Part shown: positions 1 to 9,626 of the stretch, piece after piece | Layout of the letters: every line of letters starts with the position of its first letter | Position numbering within the stretch: the stretch's first letter is position 1 | Source of the DNA: Aliiroseovarius crassostreae | GTDB taxonomy: Bacteria > Pseudomonadota > Alphaproteobacteria > Rhodobacterales > Rhodobacteraceae | DNA: 64,000 bases | NCBI RefSeq assembly: GCF_001307765.1 | Contig: NZ_LKBA01000025.1 | Location: 62,001-126,000, forward strand | Reading direction: 5' to 3' | Position numbers and translations under genes: made by a program | The notes under the pieces: model-generated | Told to the model about the DNA's origin: nothing | Database searches by the model: none | What the model saw: only the letters and a program-made list of their open reading frames with translations

Positions 1-136
1 CTGCGTTGGGTGGATCGGTTGAGATGAAAAGAGAGCTGTGCCCGTGGGTTTCCCGCTCACGTGCCATGTTGAGGGCAAAAGCCAGCGGCCCGCCTTGGTT
101 GGGGTTTACGGATGCGATGAGGTGCAGAACCTTCAT
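1..136 (-). CDS. Glycosyltransferase family 4, N-terminal fragment cut by the window edge
   Basis: About 45 codons are open from an ATG at 136-134 to the edge. The peptide begins MKVLHLIASVNPNQGGPLAF, the usual opening of a GT-B family-4 glycosyltransferase: a beta strand, then a glycine-rich donor-side loop. The start overlaps the stop of the sulfotransferase-like gene as ATGA, so it is translationally coupled and is the next cistron of the exopolysaccharide operon. It would transfer a sugar to the lipid-linked repeat unit on the cytoplasmic face. Donor and acceptor cannot be told from 45 residues. Confidence 0.75.
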   Translation of the reverse strand, partial: MKVLHLIASVNPNQGGPLAFALNMARERETHGHSSLFISTDPPNA

Positions 137-867
137 GAGCGTGCCCCGAAACTGTCGGGGCGCTGGGCATATGCGTCCAGATAGGTCTGATAGAGCTGCG
201 TCGCGCGTGCAAGGTCGCGGCGAAATCCGGCATTGGTTTCGATCAGCAGCTCCAGCTCCGCGGCCAGCTTTCGCTTGATGTCGTCGCGCAGCGGGGTGGG
301 TTTGGCGTGATAGCCCAGAACGCGCTCGGACCGGCCTGCGGGCAAGGAGGTGGCAAACTGGGTTCCGAACCGTCTGTTCACATCGGAGATGAGGGGGGCA
401 ACCGATTGCGTCACCTCTTCAAAGGGCGCGATCACCACATGGGAAAGCTGAGGTCGCAATGTGTCGTAAAAGGTCAGCCAGGCTTTCAGGGCGTCTTCGA
501 ATGTTTCGCCATTGCGGCCAGCATTCTCGCGGTTTTGCGCCTCGACCCTAAGTGCGCGAAGCGACAGGATGGCGGATTTCGGGTCCCGGATCAGCACCAC
601 GCAGGGCACACCCAGCCGGATCCCTTCAAGCAGTTGCGCCACATGATGCAGGTGATGGGCGACGCGGATGCCCGGTTCCTGCCGGTCGATGAACGCGTGG
701 GTGGTGGCGCTGTTGGCCGAGCGCGGAAATCCCTCGATCACGATATCGGTCTGCGGCCCGACACATCGCGCATTCATCCGGCCTGCCATCCGGCGCAGCG
801 CAAAATACAGCCGGGGGGAACGGGTTGACCAGATGATCAGTTTATAGCGGAGACGGTGCAGTGACAT
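133..867 (-). CDS. Sulfotransferase-like protein of the exopolysaccharide operon
   Basis: This 244-aa protein shows the two PAPS-binding signatures of sulfotransferases. The first is a 5'-phosphosulfate loop near residues 45-55 (EGFPRSANSATTHAF). The second is a 3'-phosphate region (VVLIRDPKSAILSL) about 45 residues later. The family moves sulfate from PAPS to hydroxyl groups. In this operon the likely acceptor is a sugar of the exported polysaccharide, which is an inference. It lies 21 bp after the flippase gene and overlaps the next glycosyltransferase by ATGA. A P-loop enzyme of another kind is possible but less likely given the RDP motif. Confidence 0.7.
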   Translation of the reverse strand: MSLHRLRYKLIIWSTRSPRLYFALRRMAGRMNARCVGPQTDIVIEGFPRSANSATTHAFIDRQEPGIRVAHHLHHVAQLLEGIRLGVPCVVLIRDPKSAILSLRALRVEAQNRENAGRNGETFEDALKAWLTFYDTLRPQLSHVVIAPFEEVTQSVAPLISDVNRRFGTQFATSLPAGRSERVLGYHAKPTPLRDDIKRKLAAELELLIETNAGFRRDLARATQLYQTYLDAYAQRPDSFGARS

Positions 868-888
868 GTTGGGGAAACCTGTGGAACC

Positions 889-2163
889 TCACGTTGGTTT
901 GGCAGAAGGGGGCGTGTGCCGGGCGAAAATGAAATCCACGCTGGCGGCGATGGTGATGATCAGGGCAAACCCAAGCTGAAACTGAAACGCCCCGATCAGG
1001 GTGGACAGGTCAAACAGAAGGGGTGTTGCGGACACCCAAAGGATGAATAGGGGGATCTGCAGGATGTTGAAGCGGATCCAGCCGCGACTGCCAACCAGAT
1101 TTCTATAGGTGGTCGCCAGCCGCATCGCCACGGACACGCCGACTGCCCAGATCACCTCGGTTTGCAGGCCCGCGTAGTTTTCCCCAATCAGCCACAGAAC
1201 CGCATGGGGGTAGAGATAGGTCAGGACAATGAAACCCAGCCCGGGCAGGGCGGACAGGAGTGTCAGCCCGAAAAGAAGCGTGGCAAGATTGCCTGTTGCC
1301 CGCGTATAGATCGGGATCAGGAAAGCGGTGGTAAACATCGTGACGGGCACCAGGATCTGCCCGATACGCCCCAAGGCACCGAAACTTGCGACCTCGGTCC
1401 CGGTTCCGAAAATAGTGAGTAAAACCAATATGATCTGCGCCTGAAGCACCATGTAGATCTCAACCGGCAATTGCTGTCTCACACTGGTTTTCAGGGCTGA
1501 GATGTCCTCAGGCCGGGCCGCCGCGCCCTGAAGCGGGGCAATCTTTGCCACCCATTTTCGGATCAATGGGATGCGGGCAAGGGCGGTGGCAGCACTCAGG
1601 CAAATTGCGGGAAGGACGCTCAGGCCATTGAGAAGGAACAGAAGGCCCGCCCCGGCAAGGCGCAGGGCGGCGAGGCTGGTATCAAGCAGTTGCACGCGTG
1701 TTGTCTGATGGGCGTGAAACAGCACCTGATCCACCAGCCGGGTCTGCATATCCGCCCACCAGATCACGCAAAGCAGGGTGCAAAGCCCGATGATCTCGCC
1801 GGAGGAGGCCCCGTTTTTGTGCAGGAGCCAGCCAGCCACCACCAGAACCGGGGGCAGGGTCCAAAGCGACACTCTTCGCCGGATCTGCAAAACGGCCACC
1901 ACGGCCTGTGCGGTCCGCTCCCTGTCGGGCCAGACTTTCCCCAGAATGGCGGCAAAACCATAATGCGCGCCGCCTTTGGTCAGTATGTTCGTGGCGCTGA
2001 TTAGGGTGATCATCACGGTGAACAGGGCATAGTCGGGCACAGACAGCCAGCGGGCCAGGAACAGGCCCGTCAGGGCCGCGATCCCCTGTGCCCCGGCGCT
2101 TCCGGTCAGGAATGTCAGCGCGCGGGGAGTGTGGTGCAGGATCTTGCGGGCGGGGGCCATCAT
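889..2163 (-). CDS. Wzx-like polysaccharide flippase (MOP superfamily)
   Basis: This protein of about 424 aa has some 12 hydrophobic segments spread along its length, starting with TGSAGAQGIAALTGLFLARW, as in O-antigen and exopolysaccharide flippases. Such proteins move the undecaprenyl-linked repeat unit across the inner membrane. The ATG at 2163 overlaps the stop of the upstream glycosyltransferase (ATGA), which is why the longer open frame upstream was not used. It sits between a glycosyltransferase and a sulfotransferase in an operon that also holds a Wzy-like protein, consistent with a Wzx/Wzy-dependent pathway. Confidence 0.8.
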   Translation of the reverse strand: MMAPARKILHHTPRALTFLTGSAGAQGIAALTGLFLARWLSVPDYALFTVMITLISATNILTKGGAHYGFAAILGKVWPDRERTAQAVVAVLQIRRRVSLWTLPPVLVVAGWLLHKNGASSGEIIGLCTLLCVIWWADMQTRLVDQVLFHAHQTTRVQLLDTSLAALRLAGAGLLFLLNGLSVLPAICLSAATALARIPLIRKWVAKIAPLQGAAARPEDISALKTSVRQQLPVEIYMVLQAQIILVLLTIFGTGTEVASFGALGRIGQILVPVTMFTTAFLIPIYTRATGNLATLLFGLTLLSALPGLGFIVLTYLYPHAVLWLIGENYAGLQTEVIWAVGVSVAMRLATTYRNLVGSRGWIRFNILQIPLFILWVSATPLLFDLSTLIGAFQFQLGFALIITIAASVDFIFARHTPPSAKPT

Positions 2164-3332
2164 GCGGAACGTCCCCGTTCTTTGAGGGCCTGAGCATAGA
2201 GGTCGATCATTCTTTGCCCATAGACATCCCATCCGCCCAGCCGGGTGATCGAGTGCAGGGCGGCCTTGGACATTGCGCGCTGCCGGGTGGGGTCGGTGGC
2301 CAGTTCTTCCAGCCTCTCTGCAATGAATTCAGGCGAGCGGATCGGCACGACATAACCGTTTTCACCATCGGTCACGATGTCTGCCGCGCCTGTATGGTGT
2401 GAGACAATCACCGGACAGCCACAGGCCATCGCCTCTCCCACCACCATGCCAAACCCGTCCTCGATGCTTGGCATCACCATGACATGGGCGCGGGACATGT
2501 GATGTTTGAGCTGGTCATGCGGCACGTGGCCAAGGCGGTTGATCGTGGGGTGAGGCAGGCGTGCGCCCAGCAGGGCTTCGACCTGCGGATCGACCTGCCC
2601 GATGAGCGTCAGCCGCTTGTTCGCAATATTGGCGGCTTCGAAACCCGCAAGCAGATCCATCGCGCCCTTGCGCAGGGACAGGCCGCCCACAAACACGACC
2701 TCAAACCGCTCTGCGCTGGGCTTGCCTGCCGGGTGGAACCGGTCAAAATTTACGCCATATGGCACAATCGCGATTTTTTGCGCGTCGATCCCTTCTGCCA
2801 GAAACGAGCGTTTTGCCATTTCAGACGCCACCACGATCAGGTCGGCCCGGTGATATTCCTCGATCTCGCGCGCATAGGTCCGGGGGCGCGGGCGGGCGGG
2901 CAGGCCAAACCGGGCATTCTCCTCGTTCAGCAGCCTTTCGCGCCAGGCCATATGCGCACAGCCCCGGTCGCAGATATAGAGCATACCGCGCTTTTGGGCG
3001 GCGGCCCCGCTGAGCAGCCCGACCCCTTCATGGCCCACGAAAATATCGCTGTCGGGCAGGGTGCGGGCCACGTAGTGATCCAGCGTGACCACGGAAAGCT
3101 GGTGCAGGCGGTCCAGCATCGCTGCGGGAACCTGAAAGGGCAGAACCCGCGTTCCCATCAGAATGGGCCGCACATAGGGAAAGCGCGTCACCCGTGATTT
3201 CGACACCCCTTCGCGGGCCAGTTTCGACCAGGGAAACCCGCTGTAGATCCGGTTCAGAACCCCGTGGCGTTCAAGCTCTCGGGCCAGCGGAAACATGTGG
3301 AACCGGCCGATGGTTGAAAGGGTGACTTTCAT
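2160..3332 (-). CDS. Glycosyltransferase family 4
   Basis: This 390-aa GT-B protein begins MKVTLSTIGRFHMFPLAREL. The C-terminal nucleotide-sugar domain is clear: FVGGLSLRKGAMDLLAGFE is followed by PSIEDGFGMVVGEAMACGCP, with the E-x7-E pattern of GT4 enzymes, where the glutamates contact the donor. The start codon overlaps the preceding gene's stop (ATGA). An open frame extends about 90 codons further upstream but lies inside the Wzy-like gene and was discarded. It should add one sugar to the repeat unit in the cytoplasm. The sugar is unknown. Confidence 0.88.
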   Translation of the reverse strand: MKVTLSTIGRFHMFPLARELERHGVLNRIYSGFPWSKLAREGVSKSRVTRFPYVRPILMGTRVLPFQVPAAMLDRLHQLSVVTLDHYVARTLPDSDIFVGHEGVGLLSGAAAQKRGMLYICDRGCAHMAWRERLLNEENARFGLPARPRPRTYAREIEEYHRADLIVVASEMAKRSFLAEGIDAQKIAIVPYGVNFDRFHPAGKPSAERFEVVFVGGLSLRKGAMDLLAGFEAANIANKRLTLIGQVDPQVEALLGARLPHPTINRLGHVPHDQLKHHMSRAHVMVMPSIEDGFGMVVGEAMACGCPVIVSHHTGAADIVTDGENGYVVPIRSPEFIAERLEELATDPTRQRAMSKAALHSITRLGGWDVYGQRMIDLYAQALKERGRSA

Positions 3333-4666
3333 CGGCCACCTCGCGCGGTCAGGCTCTGCTTTGCCAATGCCAGCATCAGGCCGACGGACACCCAGTTGAT
3401 CGAAACCATCTGATTTTGCATCGAAATCTGCGCCGTCAGCAGCATCGGCCCGACAAAACCCCAGAATATGAGCGCAGACCCGTCCCCGGTTTGACGATTG
3501 ACGCGCAGGGCGTAGTGGAAAAGCCAGATGACCAGCCAGGTTCTGAGCGCCAGCATGAGCGCGCCCAGCGGCGGGCCAAACTCGAAAATGAACCGCTGCC
3601 ATTCCATTTCGCCATTGATGAACCCGCGCGTGACACCGACGGCGGCGCGGGCTGCATTGGTGCCGGACCCGATGCCGGTGCCCAGAAGGGGGGCCTCGTC
3701 CAGCGCGTAAAACCCATCCGTGATCATCGAGGTTGCCCGCAAGATGGGGGAGCCTTCATTGGCTGATGCGTTGATCTGGCGTTGGGTCATCGAGGCGAAA
3801 GCCTGGGGAAAGACCACGACAAACATGGTCACAAACACCGCGGCAAACAGGGTGACGGTCACCAGCCGCTTCAAGGCCACCCTTGCGCGCCGGGCGGTGA
3901 GGCCGGCAAAGATATAGGCCAGCACGATCAGGAGCAGATAGGCAAAATAGGTGCGCCCCCCGCTGAGTGCCCCCATCGTGATCGCCGACATCGCCCCGAG
4001 GAACAGGGTGATCGGGCCGATCCGAAATCTCTTGCGCTGATCAAGGGCCACAAGGCTGAGGCCGGTCATCATCGCCGCGAAGTAGTTCTGCCCCAGCACA
4101 AAGGTGAACGGCCCATAGGGTCGGATGATCCCCTCGATCACCACAAACCGGCTGTCGATATCATCGGTGATCCCCTTGTTGATCGGGCTTGCAACCGGTG
4201 ACAGGAACTGAAGCATGACCAGGACGGCAACCGGCACCGAGACCCAGAGCAGAAAGACGAGGATACGACGGATCTGACCCTCGTCCAGCACCTGCCACAT
4301 GATAAAGGCAAGCGGGATGTAGAGCACGAAATACCGAATGGCCAGAAGCGGCACGATCAGCGGGTATTGCCAATACATATTCTGTGCAAAGGCCAGAACC
4401 GTGATGAAGAATGCATAGATCAGAAACGGGCGTATCCAGCGGGTATCGGGGATAAACGCTTTCAGATAGCTCCAGTAGATCAGGAAAAGCAGGGGCTCGC
4501 GGAGGAATGCGATCGGCCGGTGATAGGAACTCAGCACCCATTTGCGCAAGATACCTTCGACAAGGAGGGCTGCGAAAAACAGGATCACCAGATTGCCCAT
4601 CCAGCGCAGTTTTGCCGGGTCGGGCCGCGGGGATGCGTGCCGAAACTCTGTCGATATGTCACTCAT
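3329..4666 (-). CDS. O-antigen ligase / Wzy polymerase-like membrane protein
   Basis: This 445-aa protein has about ten to twelve hydrophobic helices and a long polar stretch before the last helices, the layout of O-antigen ligases and Wzy polymerases. Near its C-terminal third it has a periplasmic-type segment (GTGIGSGTNAARAAVG). In this operon it most plausibly polymerises flipped repeat units in the periplasm. The ATG at 4666 (MSDISTEF) was chosen. An in-frame TTG at 4702 would overlap the previous gene by about 23 bp. Ligase and polymerase cannot be separated by sequence alone. Confidence 0.72.
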   Translation of the reverse strand: MSDISTEFRHASPRPDPAKLRWMGNLVILFFAALLVEGILRKWVLSSYHRPIAFLREPLLFLIYWSYLKAFIPDTRWIRPFLIYAFFITVLAFAQNMYWQYPLIVPLLAIRYFVLYIPLAFIMWQVLDEGQIRRILVFLLWVSVPVAVLVMLQFLSPVASPINKGITDDIDSRFVVIEGIIRPYGPFTFVLGQNYFAAMMTGLSLVALDQRKRFRIGPITLFLGAMSAITMGALSGGRTYFAYLLLIVLAYIFAGLTARRARVALKRLVTVTLFAAVFVTMFVVVFPQAFASMTQRQINASANEGSPILRATSMITDGFYALDEAPLLGTGIGSGTNAARAAVGVTRGFINGEMEWQRFIFEFGPPLGALMLALRTWLVIWLFHYALRVNRQTGDGSALIFWGFVGPMLLTAQISMQNQMVSINWVSVGLMLALAKQSLTARGGR

Positions 4667-4679
4667 CACCCGCGCCAAG

Positions 4680-5801
4680 TCACCCGTGCTCCGGTTGGGC
4701 AATCAGCTGTGCGACATTGGCTTGCAGCCTATCCGTGGTGTAGTTTTGCAGGAGTTTTTCAGCGCCTTTTTGGCCCATTTTTGCGGCCAGTGCGGGATCT
4801 TCGAACAGGCGTTGCATGGCCCGGGCAAGGGCGGGGCTGTCTTGGGGGTCGATGGCAAATCCATCCACGCCATCGGTCACAACCTCGGGTGCGGCGCCGT
4901 GGATGGAACAGATCACCGGCAGCAGATGGCTCCAGGCCTCCAGATAGACAATGCCGAACCCTTCCTTGGACGAGGGCAGGACAAATAGGGTTGCGTCGCG
5001 GTAAAGCCTTTGCAGCTCTGTATCGCTTACCCGCCCCGCAAATGTGACCCGATCCGCCACGCCCAGTGTCTGCGCAAGGGTCTGAAGGTCAGGTTTCAAG
5101 GGCCCGTCACCGACAAGGACCAGCCTGGTGTGGTCCAGATATGAGGGCAGCTCGGCCATGGCGCGGATGATCTGATCCAGATGTTTGCTCCGATCATGCG
5201 GATCCATGCGGCTGACTGCCAGCGCGAAGGCCGGGGCCGTGGGGGTGTGCTGTGCATCCACCTTGGCATCCACCGTGTTGGGAAAGATCGTGAACTGCCG
5301 GTCGTCCAGACCAAATTCCCGCATCATCACGGATTTCGTATAGGTGCTTACACAGGCAATCCGGTCGGGGCAGCGCAACAGCCTCGGTTCATACCAGCGC
5401 GCCGGGCGAATGGCCGGATCGTTCCAGACCTCAACCCCATGGGCCATCAGGATCAGGGTGATGCGGGGCCGTATGGCTTTCACCACCCCCCCGATCCAGA
5501 GCAGATTCAGGTGCCCGATCATAAGCACATCTGCGGAGAGCGCCCTTGTGAAGGAGCGAAGGACATATCGCAGTTTCCCATTGCCAAAAGCGGTGGAAAC
5601 CTCGCGGAGGTCATCGGGAATATCCGCCGGCAGGTCCCGGATGAAATGCGCCTCCAGCCGGTCTTTCCCCACCGCGCTGAGCAAAGCACGCACAAGGCGC
5701 TGATTGAACCGCTGAATGCCGCCGACACGCCCAAAACTTTGCAGCCCAAGAAAGACGACCCTGGGCGGCGCAAGTGGGGATGGCTTTTTATCCCCGGACA
5801 T
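4680..5801 (-). CDS. Glycosyltransferase family 4
   Basis: This 373-aa GT-B enzyme has an N-terminal acceptor half with VVFLGLQSFGRVGGIQRFNQ and a C-terminal donor half with VSRMDPHDRSKHLDQIIRAM followed by PSSKEGFGIVYLEAWSHLLP, the E-x7-E motif of GT4. The start at 5801 follows a strong AGGAGG site, which rules out the longer frame. It is separated by about 100 bp from gmd and by 13 bp from the Wzy-like gene. It probably adds a sugar, possibly fucose or mannose given gmd next door, to the repeat unit. Confidence 0.88.
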   Translation of the reverse strand: MSGDKKPSPLAPPRVVFLGLQSFGRVGGIQRFNQRLVRALLSAVGKDRLEAHFIRDLPADIPDDLREVSTAFGNGKLRYVLRSFTRALSADVLMIGHLNLLWIGGVVKAIRPRITLILMAHGVEVWNDPAIRPARWYEPRLLRCPDRIACVSTYTKSVMMREFGLDDRQFTIFPNTVDAKVDAQHTPTAPAFALAVSRMDPHDRSKHLDQIIRAMAELPSYLDHTRLVLVGDGPLKPDLQTLAQTLGVADRVTFAGRVSDTELQRLYRDATLFVLPSSKEGFGIVYLEAWSHLLPVICSIHGAAPEVVTDGVDGFAIDPQDSPALARAMQRLFEDPALAAKMGQKGAEKLLQNYTTDRLQANVAQLIAQPEHG

Positions 5802-5904
5802 GATGGCCTCCTTTCGGCGGCAAAGTGGCGCATAGGGGTGGGGGCAACCCAACACCTCCGGGGGTAACGCCTGAAATTTTTGGATCCGGGGCCATTGCGC
5901 GCTC

Positions 5905-7023
5905 TTACCCCTCCAGACTGACCGGAAGATCCAGCCCGTGCTCTTTCAGCAAAGCGGTGCGCCGCGCGGCTTTCAGATCCTCCTCGACCATCTCGGCACA
6001 CATTTCCTGTGCGGTGATTTTTGGCTCCCATCCCAGTTTTGCCTTTGCCTTGCTCGGGTCGCCCAAAAGGGTCTCGACCTCAGCAGGGCGGAAATAGCGC
6101 GGGTCGATGCGCAGGATCACATCCCCCACCCTGAGGGCCGGGGCCTTGTTGCTGGTAATGGCGGCCACGGCGGCGATCTCATCCACGCCCGTGCCCGAGA
6201 ATGCCAGTTCCAGCCCAAGTTCGCGGGCGCTCCAGCGGATGAAGTCACGCACCGAATGCTGCACGCCGGTGGCAATCACGAAATCCTCGGCCACCTCCTG
6301 TTGCAGCATCATCCACTGCATCCGCACAAAATCCCTGCTGTGTCCCCAGTCGCGCCGCGCGTCGATATTGCCCATGTAAAGGCAGGGCTCCAGCCCCATT
6401 GCGATATTGGACAATCCGCGGGTGATCTTGCGCGTGACGAAGGTTTCGCCGCGCCGCGGGCTTTCGTGGTTGAAGAGGATGCCGTTACAGGCATAGATCC
6501 CATAGCTTTCGCGGTAATTCACCGTGATCCAGTAGGCATACATCTTGGCCACTGCATAGGGTGAGCGCGGGTGGAACGGAGTGGTCTCGCGCTGTGGGGT
6601 TTCCTGCACCAGCCCATACAGTTCGGAGGTGGAGGCCTGATAAAAGCGGGTCTTTTGCTCCATGCCCAGGAAACGGATTGCCTCCAGCAGGCGCAGGGTG
6701 CCCATCGCGTCCACATCCGCCGTGTATTCAGGGGCCTCGAATGAAACGGCCACATGGGATTGCGCCCCGAGATTGTAAACCTCGTCCGGTTCAATGTCGC
6801 GCAGCAACCGGGTCAGGTTCGATGTGTCCGTCAGATCCCCGTAATGCAGTTTCAGACGTGCCCTGTCATTGTGTGGGTCTTCGTAAATGTGGTCAATGCG
6901 CTGGGTGTTGAAGGACGACGCCCGGCGCTTGATCCCATGCACTTCATATCCTTTTTCCAAAAGAAATTCAGCAAGATAGGATCCGTCCTGACCGGTGATC
7001 CCGGTGATGAGTGCCTTTTTCAT
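5905..7023 (-). CDS. gmd: GDP-mannose 4,6-dehydratase
   Basis: This 372-aa extended SDR begins [20 protein letters not shown], with the TGxxGxxG NADP-binding loop. It has the STSELYG and [12 protein letters not shown] motifs carrying the catalytic Ser/Thr, Tyr and Lys, and the length is typical of Gmd. It converts GDP-D-mannose to GDP-4-keto-6-deoxymannose. The divergent fcl gene at 8646 completes the route to GDP-L-fucose. It sits 1 bp from the WcaI-like gene, so both are co-transcribed. The identification is secure. Confidence 0.97.
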   Translation of the reverse strand: MKKALITGITGQDGSYLAEFLLEKGYEVHGIKRRASSFNTQRIDHIYEDPHNDRARLKLHYGDLTDTSNLTRLLRDIEPDEVYNLGAQSHVAVSFEAPEYTADVDAMGTLRLLEAIRFLGMEQKTRFYQASTSELYGLVQETPQRETTPFHPRSPYAVAKMYAYWITVNYRESYGIYACNGILFNHESPRRGETFVTRKITRGLSNIAMGLEPCLYMGNIDARRDWGHSRDFVRMQWMMLQQEVAEDFVIATGVQHSVRDFIRWSARELGLELAFSGTGVDEIAAVAAITSNKAPALRVGDVILRIDPRYFRPAEVETLLGDPSKAKAKLGWEPKITAQEMCAEMVEEDLKAARRTALLKEHGLDLPVSLEG

Positions 7024-7024
7024 G

Positions 7025-8308
7025 TCAATTCGTCTCGGGGTGTGTTGGGGGGTCGGTCGGGTGTTGGGAAGAGTGCGGGTGAGTTTGGATCAGATCCTGC
7101 AGGGCGTTTTCCAGCCCATCCAGAATGGCCTGCATGTTCCAGTGATCCAGCGCGTGTTGGCGGGCGGTTTTGCCCATCTGCGCCCGAAGGTCAGGCCGGT
7201 CCAGCAGGGTTTCGATCGCCTTTGCAAAGGCCGGCGCATCCCCCGGCGGGGTGACTTCGCCTGCCCCTTTGATCTCTTGCGCCAGGGCGCTGTCTGGCTG
7301 CGTGGTGGCCAGAACGGGACGTCCCGAGGCCAGCATGTTGGTCAGTTTTGACGGCAGCACCAGCTCTTCCACCGCTTCGATCTGGGGCAGCAGGTGCAGG
7401 TCGGCCATGCCTAGCGCATCGCTGAGTTTCTCAAGCGGTTGCAGCGGCAGAAAGCGGATATTGTCCAAATCGGCCGCGCGTTGCTGCAGCTCTCTCAGAA
7501 AGGTCCCTTCGCCGCAGATCACAAAGATCAGATCCCGGCGATTTTGCAGCAGGCGTGCGGTGTCGGGAATGATCTCCAACCCTTGTTTCGCGGCAATGCT
7601 GCCCGAATAATACGCAACAAACCGATGCTTGATCCCCAGCGCCTCCCGCATCGGAGATGGCCCTTCGAGCACCGATACGCGGGCAATATTGGCCCAGTTG
7701 CGCAGCTCATATGTTTTTGCCCCCGACACGCCCTTTTCACGCAGCTTCTCTAGCATCGGCTGAGAGATTGTGCTGATCCGGTCAAACCGGCGCAGGACCC
7801 AGCGTTCGAACCTCAGGGTCAGCCGCCCCAGATGGCTGTTGGGGGAAAAGACATTGGTGGCAAAGGCGGCCTCCACTTCGAAATCCTGAATATGCAGCCA
7901 AAGTTTGGCCCCGGTCAGTCGGGCCACCGCCCAGCCGGTGACGGCTGAGACCAGCGATGGGGCCACGACAAACAGGATATCGGGCCGCTCCCTGAATGCA
8001 GACCATCCCACGCGAGGCGTCGCGGAGAGTGCGAAACTCAGATAATGCAGGATACGGGCCAGGCCGGAAGGGCGGGTCGGCACGTAAAGGGGGCAGTGGG
8101 TGATGCGCAGACCGTCACGGGGCGTTTTGGTGTGATAAGACCAGCGCGGCCAACCGGCGGGATGCTTCCACTGCGGATAATAGGGATGCGCGGTGGTCAC
8201 CGCCACCTGATGCCCGCGCGAAACAAGGTTTTCCGCCAGCCCGGTTGTGTAGACCGCTGTGCCAATGGTCTCGGGATCGTAATTGAGGCCCAGGATATGA
8301 ATTTTCAT
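7025..8308 (-). CDS. WcaI-like glycosyltransferase family 4
   Basis: This 427-aa protein begins [20 protein letters not shown], the hallmark opening of the WcaI colanic-acid fucosyltransferase group. It has the usual GT-B fold and a donor domain with [20 protein letters not shown] and [19 protein letters not shown]. It is the first gene of the minus-strand exopolysaccharide operon and abuts gmd, which supports a role in adding fucose or a related 6-deoxyhexose. Substrate specificity is inferred only. Confidence 0.88.
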   Translation of the reverse strand: MKIHILGLNYDPETIGTAVYTTGLAENLVSRGHQVAVTTAHPYYPQWKHPAGWPRWSYHTKTPRDGLRITHCPLYVPTRPSGLARILHYLSFALSATPRVGWSAFRERPDILFVVAPSLVSAVTGWAVARLTGAKLWLHIQDFEVEAAFATNVFSPNSHLGRLTLRFERWVLRRFDRISTISQPMLEKLREKGVSGAKTYELRNWANIARVSVLEGPSPMREALGIKHRFVAYYSGSIAAKQGLEIIPDTARLLQNRRDLIFVICGEGTFLRELQQRAADLDNIRFLPLQPLEKLSDALGMADLHLLPQIEAVEELVLPSKLTNMLASGRPVLATTQPDSALAQEIKGAGEVTPPGDAPAFAKAIETLLDRPDLRAQMGKTARQHALDHWNMQAILDGLENALQDLIQTHPHSSQHPTDPPTHPETN

Positions 8309-8645
8309 GCGCAGCTGACCTTTCCGGGCGCAAAGCCCCGGTAGGCCGCCTTCAGGGGATCAGGGTCCGAATAAGAGAAGAGCAAAGCGGGCTCGCTTTC
8401 TTTTTAGTCAAAAACAGAAAAACGAATACCGGACTAGAATAGAGGTTAAACCAGCGCTGGTCTTATGACAATGGGGCGCTGGGCTGGAAAGCGGGGGCAA
8501 TCTGTCCATGGGTCCGTATGAAAACTGGTGGAAGTACATTCTCTTGCAGAGCATTCCCCCCAGCCTGCCCTTTGTGCGCATTCTCTTGTGGTGTTTCTTT
8601 CCGAGATGTCCTGTAAGACTGGATGCAATCTGTGGGAGAGTTGGC
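8309..8645. other. Divergent promoter region between wcaI-like and fcl
   Basis: This 337-bp space has no convincing gene. It must hold the promoters of the exopolysaccharide operon (leftward) and of fcl (rightward). It contains a terminator-like hairpin at 8384-8406. The open frame running into fcl from 8508 begins without a good ribosome site and its peptide is unlike the dehydratase family, so it is treated as leader. Confidence 0.6.
8384..8406 (+). terminator. Terminator-like hairpin in a leader region
   Basis: AAAGCG (8384-8389) pairs with CGCTTT (8394-8399) across a 4-nt loop and is followed by a run of T. In the plus direction it has the form of a small intrinsic terminator, but no plus-strand gene lies before it. 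It may end an antisense transcript or act within a leader. Confidence 0.4.
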
Positions 8646-9626
8646 ATGAGCAGGCGGATCTATGTGGCGGGGCATCGCGGGATGGTTGGAGGGGCGATCC
8701 TGCGGGCTCTGGACGCACGTCAGGCGGCAGGAGAGGACATCACGCTGATCACGCGCAGCTCGGCCGAGCTTGACCTGACCAATCAGGCGGATGTGGAACG
8801 CTTCATGCACGATGCGCGCCCGGACGAGGTGATCCTGGCGGCTGCAAAAGTGGGCGGCATTTTGGCCAACAACAGCTATCCGGCGCAGTTCATTTATGAA
8901 AACCTGATGATCGAATGCAACGTGATCCACGCAGCCTATCGGGCCGGGGTGGACAGGCTGTTGCAGCTGGGGTCGTCCTGTATCTACCCTCGTATGGCCG
9001 AACAGCCGATGCGGGAAGAGGCGTTGCTGACCGGGGTTCTGGAGCCGACCAATGAACCTTACGCCATTGCAAAAATTGCCGGGATCAAGCTGTGTGAAAG
9101 CTATAATCGGCAATATGGCGTGGATTATCGCTCGGTCATGCCGACCAACCTTTATGGACCCGGTGATAATTTCCACCCGGAAAACGCCCATGTGCTTCCG
9201 GCGCTGATCCGCCGTTTTCACGAGGCGGTGGTGCGCGGGGAGGATCAGGTCACCATCTGGGGCTCCGGTCACCCCAGGCGTGAGTTCTTGCACGTGGATG
9301 ACATGGCATCCGCGTCTCTTTTCGTGATGGATCTGGCGACAGAGGCCTATCAGCGTGAAACCGGTCCGATGCTGAGCCACATCAATCTTGGCACCGGCAA
9401 GGATGTGACAATCCGGGCGCTGGCAGAAATGGTGGCTGAGGTGACAGGGTTCAAAGGCACGTTGGTCTTTGATACCAGCAAGCCTGACGGAACGCCGCGA
9501 AAGCTGATGGATGCCAGCCGCCTGTCGCGGTTGGGCTGGCAGGCGTCCATCCCGCTGAATGACGGGATCATGTCCACCTATCAATGGTTTCTGGCGCAGC
9601 CCCCCGCAGGGCTGCGATCAAAATAG
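8646..9626 (+). CDS. fcl: GDP-L-fucose synthase
   Basis: This 326-aa SDR begins [20 protein letters not shown] (GxxGxxG). It carries [20 protein letters not shown] and [17 protein letters not shown], the catalytic Ser, Tyr and Lys context of GDP-4-keto-6-deoxymannose epimerase-reductase. It makes GDP-L-fucose from the Gmd product. The start at 8646 follows GGGAGAG. The 46 codons that stay open upstream were rejected. It is divergent from the operon containing gmd, so the pathway is split over two transcripts. Confidence 0.96.
   Translation: MSRRIYVAGHRGMVGGAILRALDARQAAGEDITLITRSSAELDLTNQADVERFMHDARPDEVILAAAKVGGILANNSYPAQFIYENLMIECNVIHAAYRAGVDRLLQLGSSCIYPRMAEQPMREEALLTGVLEPTNEPYAIAKIAGIKLCESYNRQYGVDYRSVMPTNLYGPGDNFHPENAHVLPALIRRFHEAVVRGEDQVTIWGSGHPRREFLHVDDMASASLFVMDLATEAYQRETGPMLSHINLGTGKDVTIRALAEMVAEVTGFKGTLVFDTSKPDGTPRKLMDASRLSRLGWQASIPLNDGIMSTYQWFLAQPPAGLRSK

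Noticed and set aside
8508-8645. A 46-residue N-terminal extension of fcl
   Set aside because: It has no family similarity, and a ribosome site lies just before 8646.
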